From contig NZ_NGJZ01000001.1 of NCBI RefSeq assembly GCF_003987595.1, positions 1-64,000 of the forward strand: a stretch of 64,000 nucleotides of DNA, given 5' to 3'. The position numbers and the translations under genes are program-made. The stretch is from Vagococcus entomophilus. Its GTDB lineage: Bacteria; Bacillota; Bacilli; Lactobacillales; Vagococcaceae. Below are positions 1 through 8,004 of this stretch, piece by piece. Below the pieces are notes generated by a model. It saw nothing but the letters and a program-made list of their open reading frames with translations. It ran no database searches and was not told the origin of the DNA. Within the stretch, counting starts at the first letter, position 1; every line of letters starts with the position of its first letter.

Positions 1-788
1 ATACAACGACTGATAAAGATGGCAACACAACTACGAAAGATGCGAAGATTGTCGTAAACAGTAACGACAAACCGGTTATCGAAGCGCAAGATCAAACGTA
101 TAAAGTTGGGGATAAGATTGACCCACTAAAAGATGTCAAAGGCACCGATAAAGAAGACGGAACGACGGAAGTCAAAGTGGCAAAAATTATCGATCAGTCA
201 GGGAAAGAATTGACTGAGATTCCAAATGATCAAGCGGGCGAATATACGGTAACGTATACAACGACTGATAAAGATGGCAACACAACCACGAAAGACGCAA
301 AAATCGTTGTAAACAGTAACGACAAACCGGTCATCGAAGCGCAAGATCAAACGTATAAAGTCGGGGATAAGATTGACCCACTAAAAGACGTCAAAGGCAC
401 CGATAAAGAAGACGGAACGACGGAAGTCAAAGTGGCAAAAATTGTCGATCAGTCAGGGAAAGAATTGACTGAGATTCCAAGTGATCAGCCAGGCGAGTAC
501 ACCGTAACGTATACGACGACTGATAAAGACGGTAATACAACTACGAAACAAATTATTATTACGATTAAGAATAAGGACGCAGCAGTAGCAGGGCAAGGTT
601 CATCGAATCAAAGTCAAGCCACTACAACTAGCACTACAGCAAAACATGCTGGAAAAGGATCCAGCAAAACAACAAGTAGTCAATTGCCACAGACTGGAGA
701 ACAACGTACAGTAATCAATACAGGGATTGGCGCAACAATTTTACTTGGTGTAGCTGCAATCTTTAGCAAGCTAAGAAAGAAAAACTAA
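1..788 (+). CDS. LPQTG-anchored surface protein with Ig-like repeats, 3' end only
   Basis: The reading frame is open from the window edge, so only the C-terminal part (about 262 codons) is present. It holds 85-residue repeats, each containing a segment like DKPVIEAQDQTYKVGDKIDP, which resembles bacterial Ig-like surface domains of the DUF5011 type. These are followed by a Ser/Thr/Gln-rich linker, the sorting motif LPQTGE (codons from 684), a hydrophobic stretch and a positively charged tail (KLRKKN). Sortase A would therefore link the protein to peptidoglycan. The repeats probably act as a stalk presenting an N-terminal domain that lies outside the window, so the ligand or adhesin function cannot be seen. 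A strong terminator follows the stop codon. Confidence is high for a wall-anchored repeat protein and low for any specific role. Confidence 0.9.
   Translation, partial: TTTDKDGNTTTKDAKIVVNSNDKPVIEAQDQTYKVGDKIDPLKDVKGTDKEDGTTEVKVAKIIDQSGKELTEIPNDQAGEYTVTYTTTDKDGNTTTKDAKIVVNSNDKPVIEAQDQTYKVGDKIDPLKDVKGTDKEDGTTEVKVAKIVDQSGKELTEIPSDQPGEYTVTYTTTDKDGNTTTKQIIITIKNKDAAVAGQGSSNQSQATTTSTTAKHAGKGSSKTTSSQLPQTGEQRTVINTGIGATILLGVAAIFSKLRKKN
9..548 (+). repeat. 255-bp tandem repeats inside the surface-protein gene
   Basis: The same sequence recurs at 9, 264 and 519, a period of exactly 255 bp or 85 codons. Two units are complete in the window and a third is partial. They are nearly identical in DNA, with mostly silent differences, which points to recent duplication or homogenisation. 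More units probably lie before position 1. Confidence 0.93.
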
Positions 789-804
789 AAAGTTAGAACA
801 AATC

Positions 805-852
805 AAAGAACGTGAAAAAGGTCATGCAATGGCTTTTTTCACGTTCTTTGTT
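805..852 (+). terminator. Rho-independent terminator after the LPQTG gene
   Basis: A 16-bp stem (805-820 pairing with 833-849) encloses a 12-nt loop. The 3' arm carries a run of six T. It ends the surface-protein transcript. Confidence 0.85.
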
Positions 853-859
853 ATTCTTT

Positions 860-888
860 TTGTCTTTTTTCAAAATGATTGGTATGCT
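860..888 (+). promoter_or_regulatory. Predicted promoter of the RNPP-type regulator gene
   Basis: TTGTCT (860-865) and TATGCT (883-888) are separated by 17 bp, a good vegetative-sigma spacing. They lie about 100 bp upstream of the regulator start. The same TATGCTATAAAAAA wording recurs at 43187 before the RNHCP leader. Confidence 0.55.
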
Positions 889-986
889 ATAAAAAACAAT
901 TTATATAGCGCTTGTCTATAATATGAAATTGGCTTTTATAAAGAAATAAAATCTGTCTAGTAGTTAGAATAAGAGAGGAAAATAAC

Positions 987-1835
987 ATGAGCAAGCAACA
1001 GATAAAGTTTGGAGAAAACTTACGCTATTTGCGCCAGCAAAAACGAATGACACAAAAAGAACTTAGCCAAGGGATTTGTGCACAATCTATGATCTCGGCA
1101 ATTGAAAATGGATCGTATTTGCCCAATATAAGTTTGGCTCAACAATTAGCAGCACGTCTTTCTATCTCAATTGAAGACCTGTCATTAAGTGATTATTATA
1201 ACATCAGTTCAACAGATCAAACGAATAAATATTTAGAAAAGCTATGTAATGCTAAAGAATATCAAAAGTTGTATCAGTTCTTACTGCAAGAAACTACAAT
1301 AGAAGAAGTCCAAACACAAGAACAAGTACAAGCGTATTACTATTATCTAGGTTGCTGTGAATATCAATTAAACAAAGGGGAATTGGTGGCTGAAAAAAGT
1401 TTTCGCATGGCTTTGCTACAGATTATCGACCAACCTAAGTTTTATGCCTCAACGCTCACGAGACAATGCTATGCCTCTCTAGCTCTGACCTATCTTAAAT
1501 ACGGGCAACCACAGAAATGCCATGTCTATTTTGAAAAAGCCTTTCATGCATTAGATAAAATTCCTTATGAAGAAAATCAGCAAATCCTATATTTTCTACG
1601 AGCTGTTTCTTTTTGGTATCAAAAAGAATTAGAAGATAGCATCCGCTGGCTTGAATTGGGTACTGAATTTGCGGTGGCGCATAACTCACATTATTTGTTA
1701 GGCAATATGTATGCTTTAAAAGCACAGGTCTATGCAGCAATGAATAATATAAGAGAAAGTCAAAAGGCACAACAAGTTTCGGATAGTTTTCGTGCGGTTT
1801 TTTCAGAAAAAAGTTTTTTTAGTGACTGGACTTGA
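987..1835 (+). CDS. XRE-family regulator with TPR-like C-terminal region (RNPP/PlcR-Rgg type)
   Basis: The protein has 282 residues. An N-terminal helix-turn-helix (about residues 8-62, with QKELSQGI..QSMISAIENG) is followed by a long all-helical region typical of TPR-type peptide-sensing regulators such as PlcR and Rgg. Such proteins bind DNA and usually change state on binding a short imported peptide. No obvious pheromone precursor lies beside it. The start is supported by GAGAGGAAA 8 nt upstream. The gene precedes an NAD(P)H oxidoreductase in the same direction, with 80 bp between them that hold a 14-bp palindrome, so it may control that gene. Membership of the XRE class is firm; the peptide-responsive role is inferred from architecture. 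Confidence 0.8.
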   Translation: MSKQQIKFGENLRYLRQQKRMTQKELSQGICAQSMISAIENGSYLPNISLAQQLAARLSISIEDLSLSDYYNISSTDQTNKYLEKLCNAKEYQKLYQFLLQETTIEEVQTQEQVQAYYYYLGCCEYQLNKGELVAEKSFRMALLQIIDQPKFYASTLTRQCYASLALTYLKYGQPQKCHVYFEKAFHALDKIPYEENQQILYFLRAVSFWYQKELEDSIRWLELGTEFAVAHNSHYLLGNMYALKAQVYAAMNNIRESQKAQQVSDSFRAVFSEKSFFSDWT

Positions 1836-1839
1836 TAAT

Positions 1840-1853
1840 ATCAGTATACTGAT
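1840..1853. promoter_or_regulatory. 14-bp perfect palindrome, possible operator
   Basis: ATCAGTATACTGAT is self-complementary and lies directly after the regulator stop codon, upstream of the oxidoreductase gene. A T-rich stretch follows, so it could instead be a weak terminator stem. Confidence 0.35.
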
Positions 1854-1916
1854 TCGTCAAGATTTTCTTTTTAAATTATAGTAAACATAAAGAGAAAAGA
1901 AAGGACGATGTAAAAA

Positions 1917-2501
1917 ATGAAACATCTGATTATTTATGCCTATCCTCATAACCAAGGATATACGTCTGCTATTTTAGAAAGTGTGAAGGAGGGGTTAGGC
2001 AAGAACGAGCCTTTTGAAGTAATTGACTTGTATCAAGAAGCGTTCAATCCAACGCTTTATTTTGACAAAGAACATAAGCGCCGCGAATTACAATATGACG
2101 AGGAGACCAAGGAGTATCGTGAAAAAATTCTTTGGGCCAATCACTTAATCTTTATTTTTCCAATTTGGTGGAGCGGAATGCCTGCTATTTTAAAAGGATT
2201 TATTGATCGTGTATTTACTAAAGGCTTTGCATATGGTTTTGAGGGGATGTTGATGAAAGGCTATCTTAAAAATAAATCAGCGTGGATCATCACTTCATAT
2301 GATGCCCCATTTTTCTATGGCCGTTTTTTGCAGCAAGATTATGGGCGCGTGCTTAAGAATCAAATATTGAAGTCGTGTGGAGTGAGTCCAATTAGACAAG
2401 ATGTGTTGCCTCATATAAAAGGAAGCACGATTCAAAAAAGATTGAAATTTTTAGAACAAATCAAAAATACAGCTACAAAAATGGCTGAGAGAAATGGTTA
2501 A
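1917..2501 (+). CDS. Flavodoxin-fold NAD(P)H oxidoreductase
   Basis: The 194-residue protein begins HLIIYAYPHNQGYTSAIL, the FMN/FAD phosphate-binding loop of the Flavodoxin_2 family (quinone reductase NQO1, MdaB, KefF relatives). It also has the family segment FIFPIWWSGMPAILKGFIDRVF around residues 76-97. Members are cytosolic flavoproteins that reduce quinones or azo compounds with NAD(P)H and help in thiol or quinone stress. AAAGGACG stands upstream of the ATG. The physiological substrate cannot be told from sequence. Its position after an RNPP-type regulator suggests peptide- or stress-dependent expression. Confidence 0.82.
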   Translation: MKHLIIYAYPHNQGYTSAILESVKEGLGKNEPFEVIDLYQEAFNPTLYFDKEHKRRELQYDEETKEYREKILWANHLIFIFPIWWSGMPAILKGFIDRVFTKGFAYGFEGMLMKGYLKNKSAWIITSYDAPFFYGRFLQQDYGRVLKNQILKSCGVSPIRQDVLPHIKGSTIQKRLKFLEQIKNTATKMAERNG

Positions 2502-2570
2502 GCCTGCTTGTTCTCGATTCTCTAGGTCAAACATGTTATGATAATGTGTATGAAATAAGGAGGGGAGTAC

Positions 2571-3026
2571 ATGGGGAGTTGGTTATTTTTATTGATTATT
2601 TTGTTGATTGCTTTTCTAGCAAAAAATCAGAGCTTACTTTTCGCTACGGCATTTGTGTTGCTATTAAAGATTGTTCCGTTTTCTAAAGACCTATTTACTT
2701 GGATCCATACCAGAGGAATTAATTTTGGGGTTACGATTATTACTATCACTATTCTCATTCCGATTGCGACTGGGGAAATCGGGCTCAAAGACTTACTTGA
2801 AACGTTTAAATCACCAGTCGGATGGGTCGCAATTTTTTGTGGTGGCTTAGTTGCGGTGCTGTCGTCAAAAGGTGTGGGCTTAATTGCAACCGATCCGCAG
2901 ATTACAGTTGCGCTTGTTTTTGGCACCATACTAGGGGTAGTGTTTCTAAAAGGAATTGCTGCTGGACCAGTCATTGCTTCTGGGATTACTTATTGTATTT
3001 TACAACTATTTGCATTGATAAAATAA
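2571..3026 (+). CDS. UPF0756 (DUF441) integral membrane protein
   Basis: The 151-residue protein is almost entirely hydrophobic with about four to five membrane segments. It shows the conserved UPF0756 features: a NQSLLFA-type N-terminal segment, the HTRGINFGVTIITITILIPIA stretch, and SPVGWVA followed by LSSKGVGL. The family is widespread in Firmicutes (the YeaL/YtwI group) and has no established function. A strong AAGGAGGGGAG precedes the ATG. It stands in a run of co-directional genes and no partner suggests a role. Confidence 0.85.
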   Translation: MGSWLFLLIILLIAFLAKNQSLLFATAFVLLLKIVPFSKDLFTWIHTRGINFGVTIITITILIPIATGEIGLKDLLETFKSPVGWVAIFCGGLVAVLSSKGVGLIATDPQITVALVFGTILGVVFLKGIAAGPVIASGITYCILQLFALIK

Positions 3027-3113
3027 TAGATAAAAGAGAGTACCTTTCTTCTTTTGTGATAAAGGAATCCAATAAAAAAAGTGGTAAAAAAAAGAGTAGT
3101 AAGGAGGAAAAAA

Positions 3114-3275
3114 ATGAGTACAGAGAAAGAAAATCAACAGAAAAAGCAATTAAGAGAATTACTTCTTAAAAAAAAGCAAAAGCAATCCAAAGTTTCTGCT
3201 TTTGGTCACTCAGACAGTCAAAAAACTTATGCAAAAAATCAAAAGTCATTGAAACAATACACGAAACATAAATAA
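3114..3275 (+). CDS. Small basic hypothetical protein (53 aa)
   Basis: The gene starts at the ATG preceded by AAGGAGG with 6-nt spacing; an in-frame upstream start at 3081 lacks such a site. The product is highly charged and very rich in Lys and Gln (MSTEKENQQKKQLRELLLKK...), with no Cys and no membrane segment. It is probably helical or disordered and cytosolic. I do not recognise the family. It lies between UPF0756 and the WYL regulator and may be co-transcribed with UPF0756, 87 bp upstream. Confidence 0.6.
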   Translation: MSTEKENQQKKQLRELLLKKKQKQSKVSAFGHSDSQKTYAKNQKSLKQYTKHK

Positions 3276-3305
3276 GAAATAGACACTTTTCTAAGGAGAA
3301 TTCTC

Positions 3306-4241
3306 GTGAAAATTGAACGTTTGTTGAATATTTTGTTCTATTTGCTAAATCGCGAACGGGTAACTGCGAATGAGTTAGCCCAGCAATTCCAAGTTTCTAA
3401 ACGAACCATTTTACGGGATATTGATACGTTGAGTCTTTCTGGGGTACCCATTTATGCCGAGGTGGGGGCTAAGGGAGGGTACTCGATTCATCGTGAGTAT
3501 CACATTAATTCCAAAATTATGAATCAAGAGAATATTGAGTACGTGGTGCTAGCTATTGAAAGTTTAAGAGGCGTTTATGGTTCAAAAATAGTAGATGAAA
3601 CTTACGAAAAAGTTAGACACATTTTTACGAATCAAAAAATAGAAGGGCAAGCGGATCGTTTGGATTTGTCTGTTTTAAGTGAACATCCAGAAGTCGTTTC
3701 TAGGCTTAACTTGATTAAGGAAGCTATACGAGAACAAAAACAAATTGAATTTATTTACACAAATCGAAAAAATCAAACGAAAAATGTCCGAATTGATTCA
3801 CTCCAGCTTTGCTATAAATGGTATTCATGGTATGTTTTTGGCTACAATCATTTAAAATCAGACTACCGAATGTACAAATTAGTTCGTATGCAAGAAGTTA
3901 AGCAAACACAAAGATTGTGGCAGCAGCATCAGGAGGTTAACACTCTTTTTTTAAATTATGAAAAAAAATGGGCTCAAAAAGAACGACAGCTGGTGCTAAT
4001 CCGCTACTTGAAATGTTACCGGGGATTAATTGAAGAATACTTTTCTGGAGAAATTATTCTAGAACAGGAAGAAATGATTACCAGTAAGATTTGGTTGCGA
4101 AAGGATGATTTTGTCCAGTTTTCTCTGCTGCTAGGATTTGGACCTAAAATTGAGATTCTCGAACCTGCCTCTTTTTCGGAAAAAGTACAGCGACATTTAG
4201 AAGAAACCTTAAAAAAGAACTACCCAAACGGTGACAGATAG
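3306..4241 (+). CDS. HTH-WYL domain transcriptional regulator (YafY/DeoR-like)
   Basis: The protein has 311 residues with a GTG start and AAGGAG 7 nt upstream. Residues about 1-60 form an HTH_11 winged helix (RVTANELAQQFQVSKRTILRDIDTL). The middle carries a WYL domain (LCYKWYSWYVFGYNHLKSDYRMYKLVRM), a ligand-sensing fold. Such regulators typically control an adjacent gene, here the PfpI-family gene 50 bp downstream. A terminator hairpin overlaps its stop codon, so read-through into the next gene would be limited. The effector ligand is unknown. Confidence 0.85.
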   Translation: MKIERLLNILFYLLNRERVTANELAQQFQVSKRTILRDIDTLSLSGVPIYAEVGAKGGYSIHREYHINSKIMNQENIEYVVLAIESLRGVYGSKIVDETYEKVRHIFTNQKIEGQADRLDLSVLSEHPEVVSRLNLIKEAIREQKQIEFIYTNRKNQTKNVRIDSLQLCYKWYSWYVFGYNHLKSDYRMYKLVRMQEVKQTQRLWQQHQEVNTLFLNYEKKWAQKERQLVLIRYLKCYRGLIEEYFSGEIILEQEEMITSKIWLRKDDFVQFSLLLGFGPKIEILEPASFSEKVQRHLEETLKKNYPNGDR

Positions 4242-4257
4242 TTGTCACCGTTTTTTT
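4227..4257 (+). terminator. Terminator overlapping the WYL gene stop codon
   Basis: AACGGTGACA (4227-4236) pairs perfectly with TGTCACCGTT (4243-4252) and is followed by T residues. The stop codon TAG sits in the 6-nt loop. Confidence 0.85.
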
Positions 4258-4293
4258 GCTATTCTTATTCTAAATGTGAATGGAGGAAACAGA

Positions 4294-4923
4294 ATGAAAA
4301 AAATTTATATTTATGTATTGGATACAATGTCAGATTGGGAATTAGGCTGGGTACTATCAGCAATGAGTGTTGCGGATGAATTAAAAGGACAACAATACCA
4401 AATTCAGTTTGTATCGGCAACAAAAGCTGCTATCACAACTATTGGGGGAATGAAGATTATCCCAGAATGTACGATTGAGGACATGGAAGATGATGCTTGT
4501 GCAGCATTGCTACTTCCAGGTGCACAAGATTGGACGAGTGAAAAACATCAAGCTATTTTAAAAAAGGTAGAAAGCTACTTAAATGAGGGGAAAATAGTTG
4601 GGGCAATCTGTGGGGCAACCTTGGCCCTTTCTGAAATAGGTCTGCTCAATCAATTTTTGCATACGAGCAATTCTTTAGAATATTTGCAATATTTTTCTAA
4701 GCGCTATACAGGAGCAACTCTATACCGTCATGACCGAGTAGTTAACCATAAAAAATTAATTACAGCAGGTTCAGCATCTTCACTCATGTGGGCAAAAGAA
4801 ATTATGCAGGAATTAGAAGTTCTACCACAAGCTGTATTAAATTCATGGTATCATTATTTTTCTTCTGGAGAGGTAATGTATTATTTGCAAATGATGGAGG
4901 AAATTGCAAAAGCGAATCAATGA
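4294..4923 (+). CDS. DJ-1/PfpI family protein
   Basis: The start is the ATG preceded by TGGAGGAAAC; an upstream in-frame ATG at 4231 overlaps the previous stop and lacks a ribosome binding site. The 209-residue product has the class I amidotransferase-like fold with the nucleophile-elbow motif GAICGAT. That Cys is the redox-sensitive or catalytic residue of DJ-1/PfpI proteins. Relatives include stress proteins, glyoxalase III and cysteine hydrolases. Its neighbour is a WYL regulator that may control it. The exact activity is not predictable. Confidence 0.82.
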   Translation: MKKIYIYVLDTMSDWELGWVLSAMSVADELKGQQYQIQFVSATKAAITTIGGMKIIPECTIEDMEDDACAALLLPGAQDWTSEKHQAILKKVESYLNEGKIVGAICGATLALSEIGLLNQFLHTSNSLEYLQYFSKRYTGATLYRHDRVVNHKKLITAGSASSLMWAKEIMQELEVLPQAVLNSWYHYFSSGEVMYYLQMMEEIAKANQ

Positions 4924-4974
4924 CTCGTTTTAACACGATGAACGAAAAAGAAGTGAACCTCATTTTGTTTGCTT

Positions 4975-5010
4975 TTTACTATAAACTATAGTAATATAGT
5001 TTATAGTAAA
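4975..5010. promoter_or_regulatory. Perfect 16-bp-arm inverted repeat, operator of the PadR regulator
   Basis: TTTACTATAAACTATA (4975-4990) and its exact reverse complement (4995-5010) flank GTAA. The element ends just before the AAGGAGGGGG ribosome binding site of the padR-like gene. A palindrome in this position is the usual autoregulatory PadR operator and probably overlaps the promoter. Confidence 0.75.
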
Positions 5011-5023
5011 AAGGAGGGGGAGA

Positions 5024-5572
5024 ATGTCATCAATTGATTTAATTATATTAGGCATGCTAACAGAAAAAAAACAAAGCGCTTATGAACTACAAAAAGACAT
5101 TGTAAAACATCAGGTATCAAAATGGCTGAAAATAAGTGTTCCTTCGGTCTATAAAAAAACTATTCAACTATGCGAAAAAGGCTATCTCACTAAAGAAACT
5201 GTGAGTGGAAAAAAGAAAGCAGAAAAAATCAGGTACAAAATTACTCCATCTGGTAAAGACTATTTTATGGAATTGATGCATCAAAACATCAAAAAGGAAG
5301 TATCTGTTCTATTTGACTTTAATGTCGTGATAGCCAATTTAAATAAAGTGGACTACGAGGAAGCGATACAATTACTAGAGGATTTGAGAGTGAATTTTTT
5401 CAATTCACAACAATATTATCAAGAAAAAATTAAAGAATTAAGTTGGCTCCCACTGGTTGGCAAAACCATTATAGAACAACAATTGATTGTCTGCGAGAGT
5501 TTGTTACGTTGGCTAGAAAAGTTTATACAAGAATACAAGCAAGAGCAAAAGAAAAAGAGCAATGAATCGTAA
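5024..5572 (+). CDS. PadR-family transcriptional regulator
   Basis: The 182-residue protein has an N-terminal winged helix (SSIDLIILGMLTEKKQSAYELQKDI...SVYKKTIQLCEKGYLTKE) and a C-terminal helical dimerisation region (about residues 95-175), the layout of PadR/Vir repressors. PadR proteins respond to phenolics, drugs or cell-envelope signals. A perfect 36-bp inverted repeat lies immediately upstream, indicating autoregulation. It heads a likely operon with the HEAT-repeat protein (14-bp gap) and the CMD-fold protein, which are therefore its probable targets. Confidence 0.88.
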   Translation: MSSIDLIILGMLTEKKQSAYELQKDIVKHQVSKWLKISVPSVYKKTIQLCEKGYLTKETVSGKKKAEKIRYKITPSGKDYFMELMHQNIKKEVSVLFDFNVVIANLNKVDYEEAIQLLEDLRVNFFNSQQYYQEKIKELSWLPLVGKTIIEQQLIVCESLLRWLEKFIQEYKQEQKKKSNES

Positions 5573-5586
5573 AAAAAGGAGACAAC

Positions 5587-6210
5587 ATGCTTAATAAACA
5601 ATATCAGCAAGAAATTGTGACCAGAGTGCTCTCTAAAAAAGGGTTCAAACATATTCGACAAGAAGCGAAGAGCTTATGTCAGACTCATTCATTGGAAGAA
5701 AGCTTGCGGTATGCAGCAGTATTTTATGAACATAAAGAAAATTATGTTCAAGAGTTAGCGGTTTTTATCATGGGCAACTGTGCAGCTCAGTCTCCAGAAA
5801 CATTGGCATTTTTAAAAAATGAAGTTAGTCAAAACGATAATTGGGAAGTACAGGAGATTTTGGCGATGGCATTTGATAAATATTGCAGTGATTGTGGCTA
5901 TGAACAGAGCATTTTAGTTATTGAGGAATGGTTGGAAAGTGAGCAAGCCAATGTTCGCAGAGCTGTTACAGAAGGGCTCCGTATTTGGACAAGTCGTCCT
6001 TACTTTAAAGAAAATCCACAAGAGGCAGTCGCTTTGTTGGCCGCTCTTAAAAATGATTCTAGTTTGTATGTAAGGAAGTCAGTGGGGAATGCGTTGAGGG
6101 ATATTAGTAAAAAGCAGCCAGAACTTATCCAAAAAGAACTCAGCAGGTGGGATCTGACAGAAAAAAGAGTGAACCAAGTATATAAACTAGCGGCAAGGTT
6201 TTTAAAATAA
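5587..6210 (+). CDS. HEAT-repeat / AlkD-like DNA alkylation repair family protein
   Basis: The 207-residue protein is all-helical with repeats of paired helices (YVQELAVFIMGNCA, WEVQEILAMAFDKY, ANVRRAVTEGLRIW, LYVRKSVGNALRDISK). This is the ALK/HEAT fold of the AlkC/AlkD glycosylase superfamily. AlkD removes positively charged alkylpurines, but several homologues are non-enzymatic. I cannot confirm the AlkD catalytic Asp/Trp set by eye. The gene is 14 bp after padR with AAAGGAG before its ATG, so it is co-transcribed. The fold is likely; glycosylase activity is only possible. Confidence 0.72.
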   Translation: MLNKQYQQEIVTRVLSKKGFKHIRQEAKSLCQTHSLEESLRYAAVFYEHKENYVQELAVFIMGNCAAQSPETLAFLKNEVSQNDNWEVQEILAMAFDKYCSDCGYEQSILVIEEWLESEQANVRRAVTEGLRIWTSRPYFKENPQEAVALLAALKNDSSLYVRKSVGNALRDISKKQPELIQKELSRWDLTEKRVNQVYKLAARFLK

Positions 6211-6226
6211 GAAAAGGGGAAAGTAA

Positions 6227-6529
6227 ATGAATCAATCCTTTAAACAGTTTATTACAGAAACAGGAGATAGTGGTCCAGCCTATATAGAAATGGTCAAAAA
6301 GCATGCTAATGCGAGTTCTCTCGATCAAAAGACGGCTGAATTAGCCTACATATCTGTGTTATCGGCAGTTAGAATTCATGACGGTCTTGCCTTCCATGTT
6401 CAGTCTGCTAAAAAATTGGGAGCAACAAGGGAAGAAATAATAAGTGCTGTTTTGGTTGGCCTTCCTGCAGTTGGGTTAACCGTAGTAGCATCATTAGAAG
6501 AAACGTTAAGAAGCTATGATGAAGCATAG
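6227..6529 (+). CDS. Carboxymuconolactone decarboxylase (CMD) fold protein
   Basis: The 100-residue protein matches the AhpD/CMD core: LDQKTAELAYISVLSAVR..HDGLAFHVQSAKKLGATREEIISAVLVGLPAVG. Family members are decarboxylases or peroxidase-like proteins. The CxxC redox pair of AhpD is absent because there are no cysteines at all, so thiol peroxidase activity is unlikely. His residues in RIHDGLAFH are retained. It is the last gene of the padR operon, with AAAGGGG upstream of the ATG. Confidence 0.8.
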   Translation: MNQSFKQFITETGDSGPAYIEMVKKHANASSLDQKTAELAYISVLSAVRIHDGLAFHVQSAKKLGATREEIISAVLVGLPAVGLTVVASLEETLRSYDEA

Positions 6530-7231
6530 TGTACAAGAGGATATGAATAGAGCACAAACAGAAAAATTCGATTGCTACAACAATCAAAATAGTGTACGTT
6601 CTCCTAGGGTATCAAGTTTGAATCTTTTACGGAATACTACATCAGACAATTCTTTGATGAGGGCATAGAGAGAGGAATTGTTCTTTTGAAACGAAAAGCA
6701 TAAAACAAATAAAAAAGTGCTGAATTTTTAAATAAGTTCAGTATTTTTTTGTTATGTAAAGGCATTGCTTGGAACAAAGCAAATAAAAGCTGCATACAAA
6801 AAGCATAGCACCGATAATCCTTTTAAGATTTACAGGAATAAATTTTTGAGTAATGTAGCTTCAAATTTTCTGGGACTAAAAGCGTGCCGCCAAAATGAAA
6901 AAGTACTGCGCAATCTATACTGGAACGCAAATATCAGTAAAAAATACTTTGGCAAGCTCCCTTTTTTTATTTTTTTGTCCACAGAAAATAGAAAGTGTAA
7001 ATATTTTATCTGGTGAATCCAGTTCAATCAGTTTCTTTCTTTTCATTTGCTCAAATGTACTTTAAAAAGTGATTGTTGCTTACATCAGTTATTAGCTTTA
7101 TGATCATTTTCCACCAAAATACTAATCAGTTTTATAGTGTATAAAGAAAGTGCTATTGTCTATTTTATGGTATAATGTGGTTCATGCAATATACTAGATT
7201 AAATATTATTGAAAAGAAATAAGGTGAACAG
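6530..7231. other. 702-bp stretch without a convincing gene
   Basis: A 41-codon ORF (6543-6668) begins after AGAGG but resembles nothing I know. A weak hairpin followed by a T run lies near 6720-6750. An 83-codon ORF at 6765-7016 has a composition unlike a real protein and lacks a ribosome binding site. The region may be decayed coding sequence; no insertion-sequence ends were seen. Confidence 0.4.
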
Positions 7232-7939
7232 ATGGGATTCGAATATTATTTCCAGAAAAAAGTAGGGTTTGAAAAGCAAGATAATAAAGGGATTGAGCTG
7301 TTGCTTCGAGAAGACGGACGTTTTCCAGCTTCTAAGTTAAAACAAATAGAGCGTAATACACATCAACTAAATCAATTTATGGAATGGCAATTTTCAGAAA
7401 TATCAAAGTTAATGCAAGTTACGAATTGTCGAATTTCTGTAAATGTATCGCTTAATCAGCTACTATCTCCAGAATTTTTCCATTACTTGAATAGAATTCG
7501 CCCGTATTATTCGAGATTGACCATTGAAATTATTGAGGCACCTTGTTGGTTCTCACAGAATATTTTGCGGTTTACTACTGTGGATGATCTGAAAAAAAGT
7601 CTGTTACTGTGTATTATACAAGTAAATCAATGTGGGATTAGTATCTCTTTGGATGATGTAGGAACTGGCTATAATTCAATTGATACCGTTCTTACCTATG
7701 AAAAATATATCGATGAGCTTAAGGTGACGCTGTTGCCTTTTAGGAAAAAAAATGTCCCTCTTGAGTTAGAAAAACAAATTGTGCTGATGTGGGTAGCACT
7801 TGCCAAATCCTATAACAAAAAATTAGTTATAGAAGGAATTGAAACCATTGAAGAAGCTAAGAGATATCAGATGATTGAGTGCCATCAAGGGTTTTACTAC
7901 AGCAATCCTGAGCCAATTGGGCGATTGATTGAGAAATAA
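7232..7939 (+). CDS. Stand-alone EAL-domain protein (putative c-di-GMP phosphodiesterase)
   Basis: The 235-residue protein is a single EAL domain without any sensor or membrane segment. The signature glutamate lies in IELLLRE (E22, so ELL rather than EAL). Other catalytic motifs are visible: VNVS, TIEIIE, LDDVGTGY (the double Asp of the metal site), ELKV, IEGIET and HQGFYY. EAL enzymes hydrolyse cyclic-di-GMP to pGpG with Mg2+ or Mn2+. With the key acidic residues and Lys present, activity is plausible. AAGGTG precedes the ATG, and a terminator follows, so it is monocistronic. A PilZ-bearing glycosyltransferase at 25.6 kb is a candidate downstream effector in the same window. Confidence 0.85.
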   Translation: MGFEYYFQKKVGFEKQDNKGIELLLREDGRFPASKLKQIERNTHQLNQFMEWQFSEISKLMQVTNCRISVNVSLNQLLSPEFFHYLNRIRPYYSRLTIEIIEAPCWFSQNILRFTTVDDLKKSLLLCIIQVNQCGISISLDDVGTGYNSIDTVLTYEKYIDELKVTLLPFRKKNVPLELEKQIVLMWVALAKSYNKKLVIEGIETIEEAKRYQMIECHQGFYYSNPEPIGRLIEK

Positions 7940-7946
7940 AAAAAGC

Positions 7947-7979
7947 AGGACCTCCAATTAAAAGGAGGTTCTTTTTTTT
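7947..7979 (+). terminator. Terminator after the EAL gene
   Basis: An 8-bp stem (7948-7955 with 7964-7971, one G-T pair) is followed by eight T residues. Confidence 0.85.
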
Positions 7980-8004
7980 GCACTTTAAACTTGACCAAAT
8001 ATAA

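Noticed and set aside
9-548. 255-bp direct repeats as a CRISPR or mobile array
   Set aside because: The repeats are in frame within a coding sequence, far too long for CRISPR repeats, and have no spacers.
6765-7016. 83-codon plus-strand ORF and the overlapping minus-strand ORF
   Set aside because: Neither has a ribosome binding site, and composition (Lys, Asn, Phe rich) matches AT-rich non-coding DNA.
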